Below are positions 9,560 through 18,373 of a stretch of 64,000 nt of DNA, piece by piece. The notes under the pieces are model-generated. The model was not told the origin of the DNA, did not search any database, and worked only from the letters and a program-made list of their open reading frames with translations. Position numbers and translations under genes: made by a program. How positions within the stretch are numbered: the first letter of the stretch is position 1; each line of letters starts with the position of its first letter. Source of the DNA: Gallispira sp964526435 (GTDB lineage Bacteria; Bacillota; Clostridia; Lachnospirales; CAG-274). The stretch is taken from assembly GCA_964526435.1 (NCBI GenBank), contig CAZGIC010000001.1, positions 1 through 64,000 on the forward strand, read 5' to 3'.

Positions 9560-9682
9560 AAAAAAACCACACAGTTATCTTTATCAATAACTGTGTGGCG
9601 AAAATAGATTTATAATCTAAAAAAATCCACATCCATAAAGGTTTTGTATCTATATACTACAGTCTTTACAACTAATTGTCAA
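9560..9682 (-). promoter_or_regulatory. promoter, mini-ORF and attenuator upstream of the MATE gene
   Basis: Reading right to left: a consensus promoter (TTGACA at 9682-9677, 17-base spacer, TAGTAT at 9659-9654); an 8-codon frame encoding MDVDFFRL (9636-9610) with no obvious ribosome site; then a 12-bp perfect stem CCACACAGTTAT/ATAACTGTGTGG (9598-9567) followed by seven T, an intrinsic terminator. No minus-strand gene ends here, so the terminator most likely controls entry into the MATE gene. The remaining leader, 9397-9559, contains a purine-rich GGAAGGAG stretch but no gene. Confidence 0.6.
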
Positions 9683-9780
9683 GAGATTTTATCAAATTTA
9701 ATATTTTCTGTTTACTCCTGAACCTATAAATGTTAAAATATTGTAGTATATTGCAGATTTATAGTAATGGAGTGAAATTT

Positions 9781-10485
9781 ATGTTTTGGTACGAAAGAAC
9801 AAGAATGCTTATAGGAGATACAGCTATTGACAAATTGGAAAAATCCAGTGTAATAATATTCGGAATAGGTGGTGTAGGTTCCTTCACAGCTGAAGCAATT
9901 GCACGGGCAGGTGTCGGAAACATTACCCTGGTCGACAATGACAGCATTACCCTTACCAATATAAACAGACAGATAATTGCCCTTAACAGCACCCTGGGCA
10001 GAATGAAAACAGAAGTTATGGCAGAAAGAATACATGATATAAATCCCCTCTGCAAAGTAAACTGTATAAATGAATTTATTCTTTATGATAATATAAATGA
10101 TGTTTTAAATAAAAAATATGATTACTGTATAGATGCCGTAGACACTGTAACGGCAAAGATTGCAATAATAATGAGATGTATGGAGCTTGATATTCCCCTG
10201 ATAAGTTCTATGGGAACAGGAAATAAGCTTGCCCCTGAAAGACTTGAAATAACAGATATATACAAAACTTCTGTCTGCCCTCTTGCAAAAGTAATGAGGA
10301 AAGAACTCAGAGCCAGAGGAGTAAAAAAGCTAAAGGTATGTTACAGCAGTGAGGAGCCGAAAACACCTCTTGACAGCGAAGAAGTTACAAACAAGAGAAG
10401 GACACCGGGAAGTGTAAGTTTTGTGCCCAGTGTTGCAGGACTTATGATAGGCGGAGAGGTAATAAAAGACTTAATTGTTTTGTAA
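9781..10485 (+). CDS. tcdA: tRNA threonylcarbamoyladenosine dehydratase (ThiF/E1-like)
   Basis: A 234-residue ThiF/MoeB-fold enzyme. The nucleotide-binding loop is FGIGGVGSFTAEAIARAGVG near residue 24, followed by LVDNDSITLTNINRQ and the DAVDTVTAK region. The combination ARAGVG, D-N-D-x-I, NRQ and SMGTGNKLAPE is typical of TcdA (CsdL/YgdL), which cyclises t6A37 of ANN-decoding tRNAs with ATP. The start at 9781 has GGAGTG upstream; the open frame extends 17 codons further but without a ribosome site. It stands alone between divergent and convergent neighbours. Confidence 0.9.
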   Translation: MFWYERTRMLIGDTAIDKLEKSSVIIFGIGGVGSFTAEAIARAGVGNITLVDNDSITLTNINRQIIALNSTLGRMKTEVMAERIHDINPLCKVNCINEFILYDNINDVLNKKYDYCIDAVDTVTAKIAIIMRCMELDIPLISSMGTGNKLAPERLEITDIYKTSVCPLAKVMRKELRARGVKKLKVCYSSEEPKTPLDSEEVTNKRRTPGSVSFVPSVAGLMIGGEVIKDLIVL

Positions 10486-10508
10486 AATTCTGCAATGCAG
10501 AATTTTAC
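10482..10508. terminator. hairpin between convergent tcdA and metK
   Basis: GTAAAATTCTGCA and its complement form a 12-bp stem overlapping the tcdA stop codon, with AT-rich flanks on both sides. It probably ends both convergent transcripts. Confidence 0.6.
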
Positions 10509-10536
10509 AAAACCTTAAGCTTAAAACTGTAACAAC

Positions 10537-11709
10537 TTACAGTGCATTTTTAAACACATCAACCTTATCTGTCTTTTCCCATGGCACATTAATATCTGAT
10601 CTTCCAAAGTGACCATAAGCTGCAGTCTGCTTATAAATAGGTCTTCTTAAATCAAAATTCTTAATTATTGCAGCAGGTCTTAAATCGAAGTTTTCATTTA
10701 TTATTTCTACGATCTTTTCATCAGAGATTTTACCTGTGCCATAAGTATTTACATATATTGAAAGTGGCTTTGCAACACCTATTGCATATGCAAGCTGAAT
10801 TTCACACTTCTTTGCAATACCGCTTGCAACAACATTTTTAGCCACATATCTCGCCGCATAAGCTGCTGAACGGTCAACCTTAGTAGGATCTTTTCCGCTG
10901 AAAGCACCGCCGCCGTGACTTGCATATCCGCCGTATGTATCTACAATGATCTTTCTTCCTGTTAATCCGCAGTCACCCTGTGGTCCGCCTATAACAAATC
11001 TGCCTGTAGGATTGATATAATACTTAGTATTTTCATCAAGTAATTCAGCAGGAAGAACAGCCTTTATAACCTTTTCTATAATATCCTTTTCAATCTGATC
11101 GTGTTCAACATCTTCTGCATGCTGTGTTGATATAACAACACTATCTATTCTTACAACCTTATCATCGTCATATTCAACTGTTACCTGGCTCTTTCCGTCA
11201 GGACGAAGATATTTAAGTGTACCGTTTTTCCTTACCTCGCTGAGTTTCTTTGTAAGCTTATGAGCATAGTATATAGGAGCAGGCATATAATCCTCAGTTT
11301 CATCGCAGGCAAAGCCAAACATCATACCCTGATCTCCTGCACCTGTATCATCAACATCAGCTTCTCCGTCCCTTGCTTCAAGAGAAGAGTCTACACCCTG
11401 TGCAATATCAGGACTTTGTCCCTTTAAAGATGTAAGCACAGAACAGCTGTCGCAGTCAAAGCCGTACTTGGCTCTGTCATACCCTATTTCTCTTACAGTT
11501 TCTCTTGCAATTTCATCAATATCAACATAGCAGTTAGTTGTGATTTCTCCTGCTACAAGAATAAGACCTGTTGATGTCATTGTTTCGCATGCTACTCTTG
11601 CCATAGGATCTTTAGCTAAAATAGCATCAAGGACTGCATCTGAAATCTGGTCACAGATTTTATCAGGATGTCCTTCTGTAACAGACTCAGAAGTAAAAAA
11701 TTTCTTCAT
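10537..11709 (-). CDS. metK: S-adenosylmethionine synthetase
   Basis: A 390-residue MetK that makes S-adenosylmethionine from methionine and ATP. Seen motifs are SVTEGHPDKICDQISDA at the N-terminus (ATP site), GAGDQGMMFGFACDET near residue 113 and GGGAFSGKDPTKVDRSAAYAAR near residue 265 (phosphate-binding P-loop-like signature). The start at 11709 has GAGGAG upstream; six more upstream codons are open but unneeded. A SAM-I riboswitch lies 50-180 bases upstream on the same strand, so the gene is shut off when its product is plentiful. Confidence 0.97.
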   Translation of the reverse strand: MKKFFTSESVTEGHPDKICDQISDAVLDAILAKDPMARVACETMTSTGLILVAGEITTNCYVDIDEIARETVREIGYDRAKYGFDCDSCSVLTSLKGQSPDIAQGVDSSLEARDGEADVDDTGAGDQGMMFGFACDETEDYMPAPIYYAHKLTKKLSEVRKNGTLKYLRPDGKSQVTVEYDDDKVVRIDSVVISTQHAEDVEHDQIEKDIIEKVIKAVLPAELLDENTKYYINPTGRFVIGGPQGDCGLTGRKIIVDTYGGYASHGGGAFSGKDPTKVDRSAAYAARYVAKNVVASGIAKKCEIQLAYAIGVAKPLSIYVNTYGTGKISDEKIVEIINENFDLRPAAIIKNFDLRRPIYKQTAAYGHFGRSDINVPWEKTDKVDVFKNAL

Positions 11710-11760
11710 TATAAATTCTCCTCTCATTAATATGAATATAAAAATTATAAAAATAGGTAT

Positions 11761-11889
11761 AAAAAAAACCCTTTTAAGGGGGCTTATTCTAAAATCTCAT
11801 CTTTCGGAATAAACACCGCAGGAATTGGCACCGTGCATATGCCGGTTGCCGGGCTTCACAGGGCCTGTCCCTCCGCCTCTCTTGATAAG
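11761..11889 (-). promoter_or_regulatory. SAM-I riboswitch with terminator controlling metK
   Basis: Read on the minus strand, 11889-11796 shows the S-box core: CTTATCAAGAGAGG at the 5' side, GGCCCTGTGAAGCCCGGCAA, GGTGCCAATTCCTGC, and GAAAGATGAG closing P1 with CTTATC. Downstream, CCCTT/AAGGG and a run of eight T (11786-11761) make the expression-platform terminator. SAM binding should favour termination. The rest of 11890-11999 is AT-rich and presumably carries the promoter. Confidence 0.95.
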
Positions 11890-12001
11890 TATAAATATAT
11901 AAATACCAGGTTTTTTAATTTACCCTAAGCTAACACCAAGCTTAATTTTTATCTTAACACTTATAAATATTATTGTCAACTATTTTTTTAAATTATTTTT
12001 T

Positions 12002-12036
12002 AAAGGCTGACATTTTACATAAAAATATCAGCCTTT
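12002..12036. other. hairpin upstream of the metK region
   Basis: AAAGGCTGA (12002-12010) and TCAGCCTTT (12028-12036) form a perfect stem that extends by A-T pairs on both sides to about 14 bp. There is no T-tract after the stem on either strand, so it is only a probable transcript-end structure for the subtilase and small ORF transcript. Confidence 0.5.
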
Positions 12037-12041
12037 AAAAA

Positions 12042-12191
12042 TCATAACCTGCTAAATACAAAAAAAATCAACAGAGCAAAAACAATGCCATCATCATTTG
12101 TTCTCTTTCCTGCAGTTAAACAGCAGTTCTTATCTATATCATATATACCGTCTTTATGAATTGAACTGTCTTTATATATTGCCTCTGACAT
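12042..12191 (-). CDS. small 49-residue protein overlapping the subtilase end
   Basis: A short frame begins MSEAIYKDSSIHKDG inside the last codons of the subtilase gene, in another frame, overlapping it by 20 bases. GGAGG stands 6 bases before the ATG, which is strong support for translation coupled to the upstream gene. The product has a hydrophilic first half with a Cys-Cys pair at residues 23-24, and ends in a hydrophobic stretch GIVFALLIFFVFSRL that could be a short membrane tail. No family is recognised. Small spore or membrane peptides of clostridia can look like this. It could also be a substrate or modulator of the protease. Confidence 0.6.
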   Translation of the reverse strand: MSEAIYKDSSIHKDGIYDIDKNCCLTAGKRTNDDGIVFALLIFFVFSRL

Positions 12192-13179
12192 ATACTGCCT
12201 CCATATTTAAAAGTTTTTCTGCATTCAAAAGTCCCCATCCCTGTCTGTTTGGTGCCATATTAAGAGATGTTGAAGATAATTTAAGCATATATTTTACATC
12301 ATCAGGTGAAAGATTTGGCTCTTTTTCAAGTAAAAGTGCAATTGCTCCGCTTATTATAGGAGTTGACATTGATGTTCCGCTTAATCTTCTGTATACACCC
12401 TCTGAGTTTTTACATGATATAATATTGCTGCCCGGAGCCAGTATATCAGGCTTTATTATACATTCCCTGGTGGGACCCCTTCCTGAAAATATTTTATTGT
12501 ACTGTTCATCATCTGATGAGGCAACTGTTATGATTTTTTTGCTTGTTCCCGGAGAAGAAATTGAGCCGGGTGCAGGACCATTATTCCCTGCAGCGGCAAC
12601 AACAACTATCCCCATATCCCAAAGATGTTCAACTGCTTCCACAAGAGGATCATTTGTTACTGAAGAAGCGGTTCCTATTGACATATTAACTATTTTTATA
12701 TTATATTTTTTATAATTATCAGCAATCCACTGTATAGCTGCAATTACATCTGATGCATTTCCCTGACCGCTTTCATTTAATACCTTAAGCATAGTTATAC
12801 CTGACTGAGGTGCAATCCCCTTATAATATCCGTTACCGCAGGCTATACCTGCCACATGAGTGCCGTGACCGTTGTCATCATAGGCATTCTTTCTTTTATT
12901 TAAAAAATCACGAAAACATAATATTCTGCCCTGAAAGTCCAAAACAGCATTAATCCCCGTATCAAGAAATGCAATTCCGACACCCTTTCCCGTAAAAGGA
13001 GTATTATTACAGTTGACAATTTTTTTTGCATTGTTTATCTGAGCGTATACTGTAGGATTCCATTCAGAAGGACAGTCCTTTATTTTACTGCTGTCTGTAA
13101 CCACACTGTCTATTATGTCAAGTTTATATTTTATATCCCCGGGTTTAACATTATACCTGTTTTTTATAATTACATCCAT
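12172..13179 (-). CDS. intracellular subtilisin-like serine protease (S8)
   Basis: A 335-residue S8 peptidase. The catalytic triad is visible: Asp73 in AFLDTGI, His105 in DNGHGTHVAG, and Ser270 in SGTSMSTP, with oxyanion Asn199 in AAAGNNGPAPG. There is no signal peptide, and the short N-terminal stretch of about 55 residues before the catalytic core resembles the pro-segment of intracellular subtilases (AprX/Isp type). It is likely a cytoplasmic or sporulation-related protease. Its stop codon overlaps a small ORF with its own ribosome site, suggesting a two-gene unit. Confidence 0.9.
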   Translation of the reverse strand: MDVIIKNRYNVKPGDIKYKLDIIDSVVTDSSKIKDCPSEWNPTVYAQINNAKKIVNCNNTPFTGKGVGIAFLDTGINAVLDFQGRILCFRDFLNKRKNAYDDNGHGTHVAGIACGNGYYKGIAPQSGITMLKVLNESGQGNASDVIAAIQWIADNYKKYNIKIVNMSIGTASSVTNDPLVEAVEHLWDMGIVVVAAAGNNGPAPGSISSPGTSKKIITVASSDDEQYNKIFSGRGPTRECIIKPDILAPGSNIISCKNSEGVYRRLSGTSMSTPIISGAIALLLEKEPNLSPDDVKYMLKLSSTSLNMAPNRQGWGLLNAEKLLNMEAVYVRGNI

Positions 13180-13242
13180 ATGTTTTCACCATATCACCTT
13201 TATAATTTAGTTTATGCAGTTATTTATTTTCTGTTAAAGAAT

Positions 13243-13271
13243 TTGACAGCCTCTGTTATGTATGATAGAAT
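13243..13271 (+). promoter_or_regulatory. sigma-A type promoter of the lipoprotein gene
   Basis: TTGACA (13243-13248), a 17-base spacer and TAGAAT (13266-13271) stand 34 bases before the lipoprotein start codon. Confidence 0.8.
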
Positions 13272-13304
13272 ACAGACATGAAATAATATCCCAGGAGGAA
13301 TACA

Positions 13305-13916
13305 ATGAATAATTTAAAGAAATTTATGGCAATTGTACTCTCAGCCATATTAATAACCGGATTAGGCGGATGCAGTAAAATTGAAAAAGCCGAATCTGCA
13401 TTAAATTCAACTATGGAAGCTTTACAGGAAGGAGATTTTGTAACTGCCGCCAGATACATTGAAAATACAGATGTTCTTACAAGTAACTCAACGTTTAACA
13501 CTTATAAGGATAATTCCGACTTCACAAAGGCAATTTTTTCAAAACTAAGCTACAAAATTAATTCAGCAGAAGAAATTGACAGCTCTACAGTAAAAATGAA
13601 TGTAGAGATTACCAATGTCAATATGCAGACTATTGTTGGCAATGCTATAGGCGAAATGTTTTCACTGGCACTTTCCAATATATTTGCTTCTGAAGAAGAC
13701 CAGTTAAGCGAAGAAGATATGCAGAATAAGATGATTGAATTTATTATAGATGGAATAAATGCAGACGATGCAGAAACAGTTACAAATACCATTGATGTAA
13801 ATGCTGTCAAAACAGACGGAGGCTGGAAAATAGATGTAGTTAATACAGTGATTAATGCTGTTACAGGCGAGCTTTTAAGTGCTCTTGGCTCAACGGACAG
13901 CAATTCAGATGAATAA
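13305..13916 (+). CDS. lipoprotein of unknown function
   Basis: A 203-residue exported lipoprotein. The signal sequence MNNLKKFMAIVLSAILITG is followed by the lipobox LGGC, with Cys23 the lipidated residue. The mature part is acidic and helical (KIEKAESALNSTMEALQEGDF) and then shows alternating strands resembling small DUF4878/DUF5105-like alpha+beta lipoproteins of Firmicutes, a weak assignment. It has its own consensus promoter and an intrinsic terminator, so it is a monocistronic gene. Confidence 0.8.
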   Translation: MNNLKKFMAIVLSAILITGLGGCSKIEKAESALNSTMEALQEGDFVTAARYIENTDVLTSNSTFNTYKDNSDFTKAIFSKLSYKINSAEEIDSSTVKMNVEITNVNMQTIVGNAIGEMFSLALSNIFASEEDQLSEEDMQNKMIEFIIDGINADDAETVTNTIDVNAVKTDGGWKIDVVNTVINAVTGELLSALGSTDSNSDE

Positions 13917-13935
13917 TATAATTTTATTTATGAGG

Positions 13936-13966
13936 ATGCGTAAACTTAATGTTTACGCATTTTTTT
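13936..13966 (+). terminator. intrinsic terminator of the lipoprotein gene
   Basis: ATGCGTAAAC and GTTTACGCAT form a perfect 10-bp stem with a 5-base loop followed by seven T, 20 bases after the stop. Confidence 0.93.
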
Positions 13967-14222
13967 GTATAGTGAGAATATGTTTGGCAATGCTATAATT
14001 AGTGCAAAAAAATTTCACAGGTTCATTCTAAAAATATTTTATATCGATAATTTAAATAAATTCATAAAAAATATCACAATTTTAATAATTATGAAACTAT
14101 AACATAAAATTGTGCGATTTTTGATGTAAATCATTATAGTTATCGATTTAGATAAATGTTATATTAATAACAAGGAAACTTAAATATATAAAACAATTTA
14201 CAAACAGAAAGGAAGTGAAACC
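13967..14222 (+). promoter_or_regulatory. control region of the glucuronide operon
   Basis: No gene here. Two related words, ATCGATAATTTAAATAAAT (14043-14061) and ATCGATTTAGATAAAT (14142-14157), and an inverted repeat CACAATTTT/AAAATTGTG (14075-14083 and 14106-14114) precede the first gene. They look like operator sites for a sugar-responsive regulator. No regulator gene adjoins the operon start; the nearest is the AraC gene beyond its end. The exact promoter is not clear. Confidence 0.45.
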
Positions 14223-15062
14223 ATGAGCGATCCATTTGAAGGATACAAAAAGAGGAAAGATTATTTGATATGTATTGACTCAGACGGCTGTGCAATTGAT
14301 TCCATGGATATAAAGCATATCAGGTGTTTTGGTCCTTGTATGACAGAAGAATGGGAACTAAATGAACACAGAGAGGAAATACTGGACCGCTGGAACGTAA
14401 TCAATCTTTATTCTATGACAAGAGGTATCAACAGGTTTAAAGCTCTCGCAATGATACTAAAGGAGATAAACGAGAAGTACACACCTATTGAAGATCTTGA
14501 TTCATTGATTACATGGGTTGATGAAACAGATGAACTTTCCAATGCTGCAGTTAAAAAAGCATCAGAGGAAAAAAACAGCCTTTGCCTTAAAAAGACACTT
14601 AACTGGTCAGAAGCTGTCAATCGTGCCATAAGCCAACTGCCCGAGGAAGATGTTAAGCCTTTTGAGGGAGTAAAAGAGAAAATAGAACTTCTTCACCAAA
14701 CCTGTGATGTAGCAATAGTGTCATCAGCAAATTATGAAGCGGTAAAAGAAGAATGGACCAGGTATGGACTTGCTGAACACGTTGACATTGTCCTTGCACA
14801 AAACGCCGGTTCCAAGAAAAAATGTATCAGCAAACTTCTTACATACGGTTATGAGAAGACTAAGGCAATGATGATCGGTGATGCCCCGGGAGATCTGGAT
14901 GCAGCATGTTCAAACGGTATCTTCTATTATCCTATTCTTGTACGCCACGAAGAGGAAAGCTGGTCAAAAATTCAGGAAGCCCTGAGCAATCTGAAAAACG
15001 GAACTTTTGACGGACAATACCAAAGTGAACTTTTTAAAAAATTTAAAGACAATCTATCCTGA
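14223..15062 (+). CDS. HAD-superfamily hydrolase
   Basis: A 279-residue HAD phosphatase-like protein. Motif I is CIDSDGCAIDSMD (residues 17-29), where the first Asp of DSDG would be the nucleophile; motif II is VAIVSSANYEAV near residue 163; motif IV is MMIGDAPGDLDAA near residue 218. A helical cap lies between motifs I and II. The first of six closely spaced genes of the glucuronide operon, it may dephosphorylate a sugar phosphate in the pathway, but the substrate is not known. GAAAGGAAG precedes the ATG. Confidence 0.8.
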   Translation: MSDPFEGYKKRKDYLICIDSDGCAIDSMDIKHIRCFGPCMTEEWELNEHREEILDRWNVINLYSMTRGINRFKALAMILKEINEKYTPIEDLDSLITWVDETDELSNAAVKKASEEKNSLCLKKTLNWSEAVNRAISQLPEEDVKPFEGVKEKIELLHQTCDVAIVSSANYEAVKEEWTRYGLAEHVDIVLAQNAGSKKKCISKLLTYGYEKTKAMMIGDAPGDLDAACSNGIFYYPILVRHEEESWSKIQEALSNLKNGTFDGQYQSELFKKFKDNLS

Positions 15063-15083
15063 ACGGAGAAAGGAGAATCAAAA

Positions 15084-16793
15084 ATGGTTGATTTGAGAAA
15101 AAAGCCCTATTATTTAAATGATGAACAAATCCGGTGGGTGGAAGACACAATAGCCAAAATGACTATTGAAGAAAAAATCGGGCAGCTGTTTGTTAATATG
15201 GTTAGCAACGAAGAAGAAAGAAAGCCGGAAAATCTCAGGAAAGTACTTGATACCTATCATCCGGGTGCAATACGTTACCACAATGCCCCTAAAGAAGAAC
15301 TTTGGGATATGGCAGACTGCCTGCAAAAAAATTCAAAAATACCACTGCTCATTGCATCTAACTGCGAACACGGCGGAAACGGCGGTATAAGCGGCGGCAC
15401 TCCCATTGCTAACGGTGCTGCACTGGCTGCAATCGATTCAGATGATGCAGTTTGTGAAATGGCAGCAATCTCAGCACGTGAAGCGGCAGCAGTAGGCTGC
15501 AACTGGAATTTTGCTCCTATCGTTGATTTGCTCTATAACTGGAGAAATACAGTTGTACAGATTCGTGCCTTCAACGACAATCCGGATGACGTAATACGCT
15601 ATGGAAAGGCATTTTTCAAAGGAACAAAGACACAAAACATTGCAACCTGCATGAAGCATTTCCCGGGAGATGGAACAGAGGAAAATGACCAGCATCTTAT
15701 AATGGGCGTTAATGATTTTGACTGTGACAAATGGGATGCAACCTTCGGAAAGGTATACAAAGAACTTATTGACGAAGGCGTTATGACAATTATGGCAGGA
15801 CACATTGCTCTTCCTGCATATTCAAAGAAACTTCGCCCAGGCATTAAGGATGAGGATATCCGCCCTGCAACCCTGGCTCCTGAGCTTATTACAGACCTTC
15901 TTAAAGGTCAGCTTGGTTTCAACGGACTTGTAGTAACAGATGCATCACATATGATCGGTATGTTTGGTGCCACAATTCCAAGAGAGGAACAGGTTCCCGG
16001 TGCAATTGCTGCCGGATGTGATATGTATCTGTTCTTTAATGACAGAGAAGAAGATTTCGGATATATGATGGAAGGCTATAAAAATGGCACTATTACAGAA
16101 GAACGTTTAAACGATGCCCTTCACAGAATCCTTGGCATAAAAGCTGCACTTAATCTCCATAAGCTTCAGGCAGAAGGCACACTTATGCCTCCAAAAGAAA
16201 ACCTGTCTGTAGTAGGATGCGAAGAACATCACAAAGCATCAAGAGAATTTGCCGACAAATATGTAACACTTGTAAAGGACCGTCTTAACTATCTTCCTAT
16301 GACGCCTGAAAAATATAAGAAGATTAAACTTGTTTATATTGGTTCTGAGGCAAGTGTAGTAGCCGGTGCAAAAATCAAGTCAAATGACGATGTCACACTT
16401 AATGATATTGTGGCACAGCTTACAGAAGCCGGATTTGAAGTAGATGCATCTGTAGATGCCAAAAAAGGCAAAATGGAAGAATTTAAGAAGAAATATGACT
16501 GTGTTCTTCTGATATTGAACGTACGTGGATTTGCACAGTTTAATACAATTCGTGTAAAGTGGGATGAGCCTGTTAAACAGCCATGGTACATGTCTGAACT
16601 TCCTACATTTGTTGTATCATTAAGCAACACCAACTGCTTAATCGATGTACCTATGGCAAGATGTTATATCAATGCCTACATGGAACACCACGAAGCCTTT
16701 GCAGCTTTACTTGAAAAGATGATGGGAAAGAGCGAATTTAAGGGAAGGTATAATGAAAACGTATTCTGCGGAAGATGGGAAACTCGCTTCTAA
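15084..16793 (+). CDS. glycoside hydrolase family 3 protein
   Basis: A 569-residue cytoplasmic GH3 enzyme without signal peptide. The (beta/alpha)8 domain shows CMKHFPGDGTEENDQH near residue 190, and GLVVTDASHMIGMFG near residue 288, whose Asp is in the position of the GH3 nucleophile. A second domain of about 200 residues follows. The sequence is closer to the beta-N-acetylhexosaminidase/NagZ-like branch than to long beta-glucosidases, but the canonical KHFPGHG His is replaced by Asp (KHFPGDG), so substrate prediction is unsafe. In this operon it may trim glycosides or oligosaccharides brought in with glucuronides. Confidence 0.85.
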   Translation: MVDLRKKPYYLNDEQIRWVEDTIAKMTIEEKIGQLFVNMVSNEEERKPENLRKVLDTYHPGAIRYHNAPKEELWDMADCLQKNSKIPLLIASNCEHGGNGGISGGTPIANGAALAAIDSDDAVCEMAAISAREAAAVGCNWNFAPIVDLLYNWRNTVVQIRAFNDNPDDVIRYGKAFFKGTKTQNIATCMKHFPGDGTEENDQHLIMGVNDFDCDKWDATFGKVYKELIDEGVMTIMAGHIALPAYSKKLRPGIKDEDIRPATLAPELITDLLKGQLGFNGLVVTDASHMIGMFGATIPREEQVPGAIAAGCDMYLFFNDREEDFGYMMEGYKNGTITEERLNDALHRILGIKAALNLHKLQAEGTLMPPKENLSVVGCEEHHKASREFADKYVTLVKDRLNYLPMTPEKYKKIKLVYIGSEASVVAGAKIKSNDDVTLNDIVAQLTEAGFEVDASVDAKKGKMEEFKKKYDCVLLILNVRGFAQFNTIRVKWDEPVKQPWYMSELPTFVVSLSNTNCLIDVPMARCYINAYMEHHEAFAALLEKMMGKSEFKGRYNENVFCGRWETRF

Positions 16794-16850
16794 AAGTATA
16801 ATTTGAGATTATGAGAAGATAATAAAGATAATATTAAAGGGGGTTATATA

Positions 16851-18251
16851 ATGAGCGCTAAAAACAACAACGGAACAACTTCAAAACCATTCGGTATGGC
16901 CGATAAACTCGGTTATATGTTTGGAGATTTTGGAAATGACTTTACTTTTATTCTTTCATCAACATTTCTGATGAAATTTTACACAGACGTTATGGGCGTA
17001 TCTGCTGCCATTATAGGTGTTATGATGATGGTAGCAAGAATCGTAGACGCCTTTACTGATGTAACTATGGGACAGATTGCCGACAGAAGCAGACCCACAG
17101 CTAAAGGTAAATTCCTTCCATGGATAAAGCGTATGTGCGGTCCGGTGGCACTGGCTTCATTCCTTATGTATGCTGTATGGTTTAAGGATATGCCTATGGC
17201 ATTTAAGATCGTATGGATGTTCGGAACATATCTGCTCTGGGGAAGTATCTGCTACACAGGTATCAATATTCCGTACGGTTCTGTAGCATCTGCAATTTCT
17301 CCTGAAGCAAAAGACAGATCAGAACTTTCCAGCTGGAGAACAATTGGTGCTACACTGGCAAATATGATAATCGGTGTTGTACTTCCATTATTTGTATACT
17401 ACGAAGACGCCAGCGGCAATACTGTACTTTCAGGAACCAGCGTGGCAATTTGCGGTGCAGCTTGTTCCATATGTGCTGTTATCTGTTATATCCTTTGTTA
17501 TAACCTGACAACAGAGCGTGTTAAGATCGAGAAAAAGGAAGAAAAATTCGACCTTGTAGAATTGATTAAAACTCTTGTTTCAAGCCGTGGCCTTATAGGC
17601 ATAGTAGTTGCAGCTCTTCTGCTTCTTTTGGCACAGCTTACTTTAAGTTCAATGATACAGTACACATTCCCGAACTATTTCGGAAGTGCATCAGGTGTGT
17701 CAATTGCAGGCTTATGCGGTAATATTCTTGTACTTTTCCTTTCCTTTATTGCACCGGCACTTGCTGCCAGATTCGGTAAAAAAGAATTGTCTGCATTCGG
17801 AGGAATAATAGGTGCTGTTATCTTTTTCTTTGCATTTATTCTTCACACACAAAGCGTATCTGTATTTATTGTACTTTATACAATCGGTTATCTGGGCATA
17901 GCTTTCTTTAACGTAAACTGCTGGGCAATGATAACAGACGTAATTGATGATGCAGAAATAAGAGAAGGAACAAGATCAGACGGTACCTTCTATTCTGTAT
18001 ATTCCTTTGCACGTAAGATGGGACAGGCAGCTTCTTCAGGTCTTTCAGGAGCTCTCCTGACTTCTATAGGATATTCTGCAGCAACTGCATTTGACGAAGA
18101 AGTTGTAAACGGAATTTACAACATTACATGTATTGTACCTGCAGGAGCTTTCCTCTTAATGGCTCTTGCACTGATATTCATATATCCTCTCGGAAAGAAG
18201 AAAGTAGATGAAAATATTGCCATCCTTAAAGCAAAGAGAGAAAATGCCTGA
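16851..18251 (+). CDS. GPH-family glycoside/glucuronide:cation symporter
   Basis: A 466-residue, twelve-helix MFS transporter of the glycoside-pentoside-hexuronide family. Family marks are GYMFGDFGNDFTF at the N-terminus, MVARIVDAFTDVTMGQIADRSR in the first cytoplasmic loop and NINIPYGS-like INIPYGSVAS near residue 140. Standing between GH3 and beta-glucuronidase genes it is the likely glucuronide importer, as GusB/UidB is in enterobacteria. GGGGG is placed 8 bases before the ATG. Confidence 0.88.
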   Translation: MSAKNNNGTTSKPFGMADKLGYMFGDFGNDFTFILSSTFLMKFYTDVMGVSAAIIGVMMMVARIVDAFTDVTMGQIADRSRPTAKGKFLPWIKRMCGPVALASFLMYAVWFKDMPMAFKIVWMFGTYLLWGSICYTGINIPYGSVASAISPEAKDRSELSSWRTIGATLANMIIGVVLPLFVYYEDASGNTVLSGTSVAICGAACSICAVICYILCYNLTTERVKIEKKEEKFDLVELIKTLVSSRGLIGIVVAALLLLLAQLTLSSMIQYTFPNYFGSASGVSIAGLCGNILVLFLSFIAPALAARFGKKELSAFGGIIGAVIFFFAFILHTQSVSVFIVLYTIGYLGIAFFNVNCWAMITDVIDDAEIREGTRSDGTFYSVYSFARKMGQAASSGLSGALLTSIGYSAATAFDEEVVNGIYNITCIVPAGAFLLMALALIFIYPLGKKKVDENIAILKAKRENA

Positions 18252-18373
18252 TACAAATAATGTAAAAAATACTGTAAAAATTAAAAAAATTTAATCATAA
18301 TCAAACTTTATTAAAAATTTTTAATTATAAAAAAAACAAAAAAGATTTATAATAAATAAAAGGAGGAATAAAA

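Noticed and set aside
12002..12036. Intrinsic terminator
   Set aside because: The stem is strong, but neither strand has a T-tract after it, so it is listed only as a hairpin.
12098..12715. 205-residue plus-strand frame opposite the subtilase
   Set aside because: It is the reverse of a conserved S8 protease with an intact triad and has no ribosome site.
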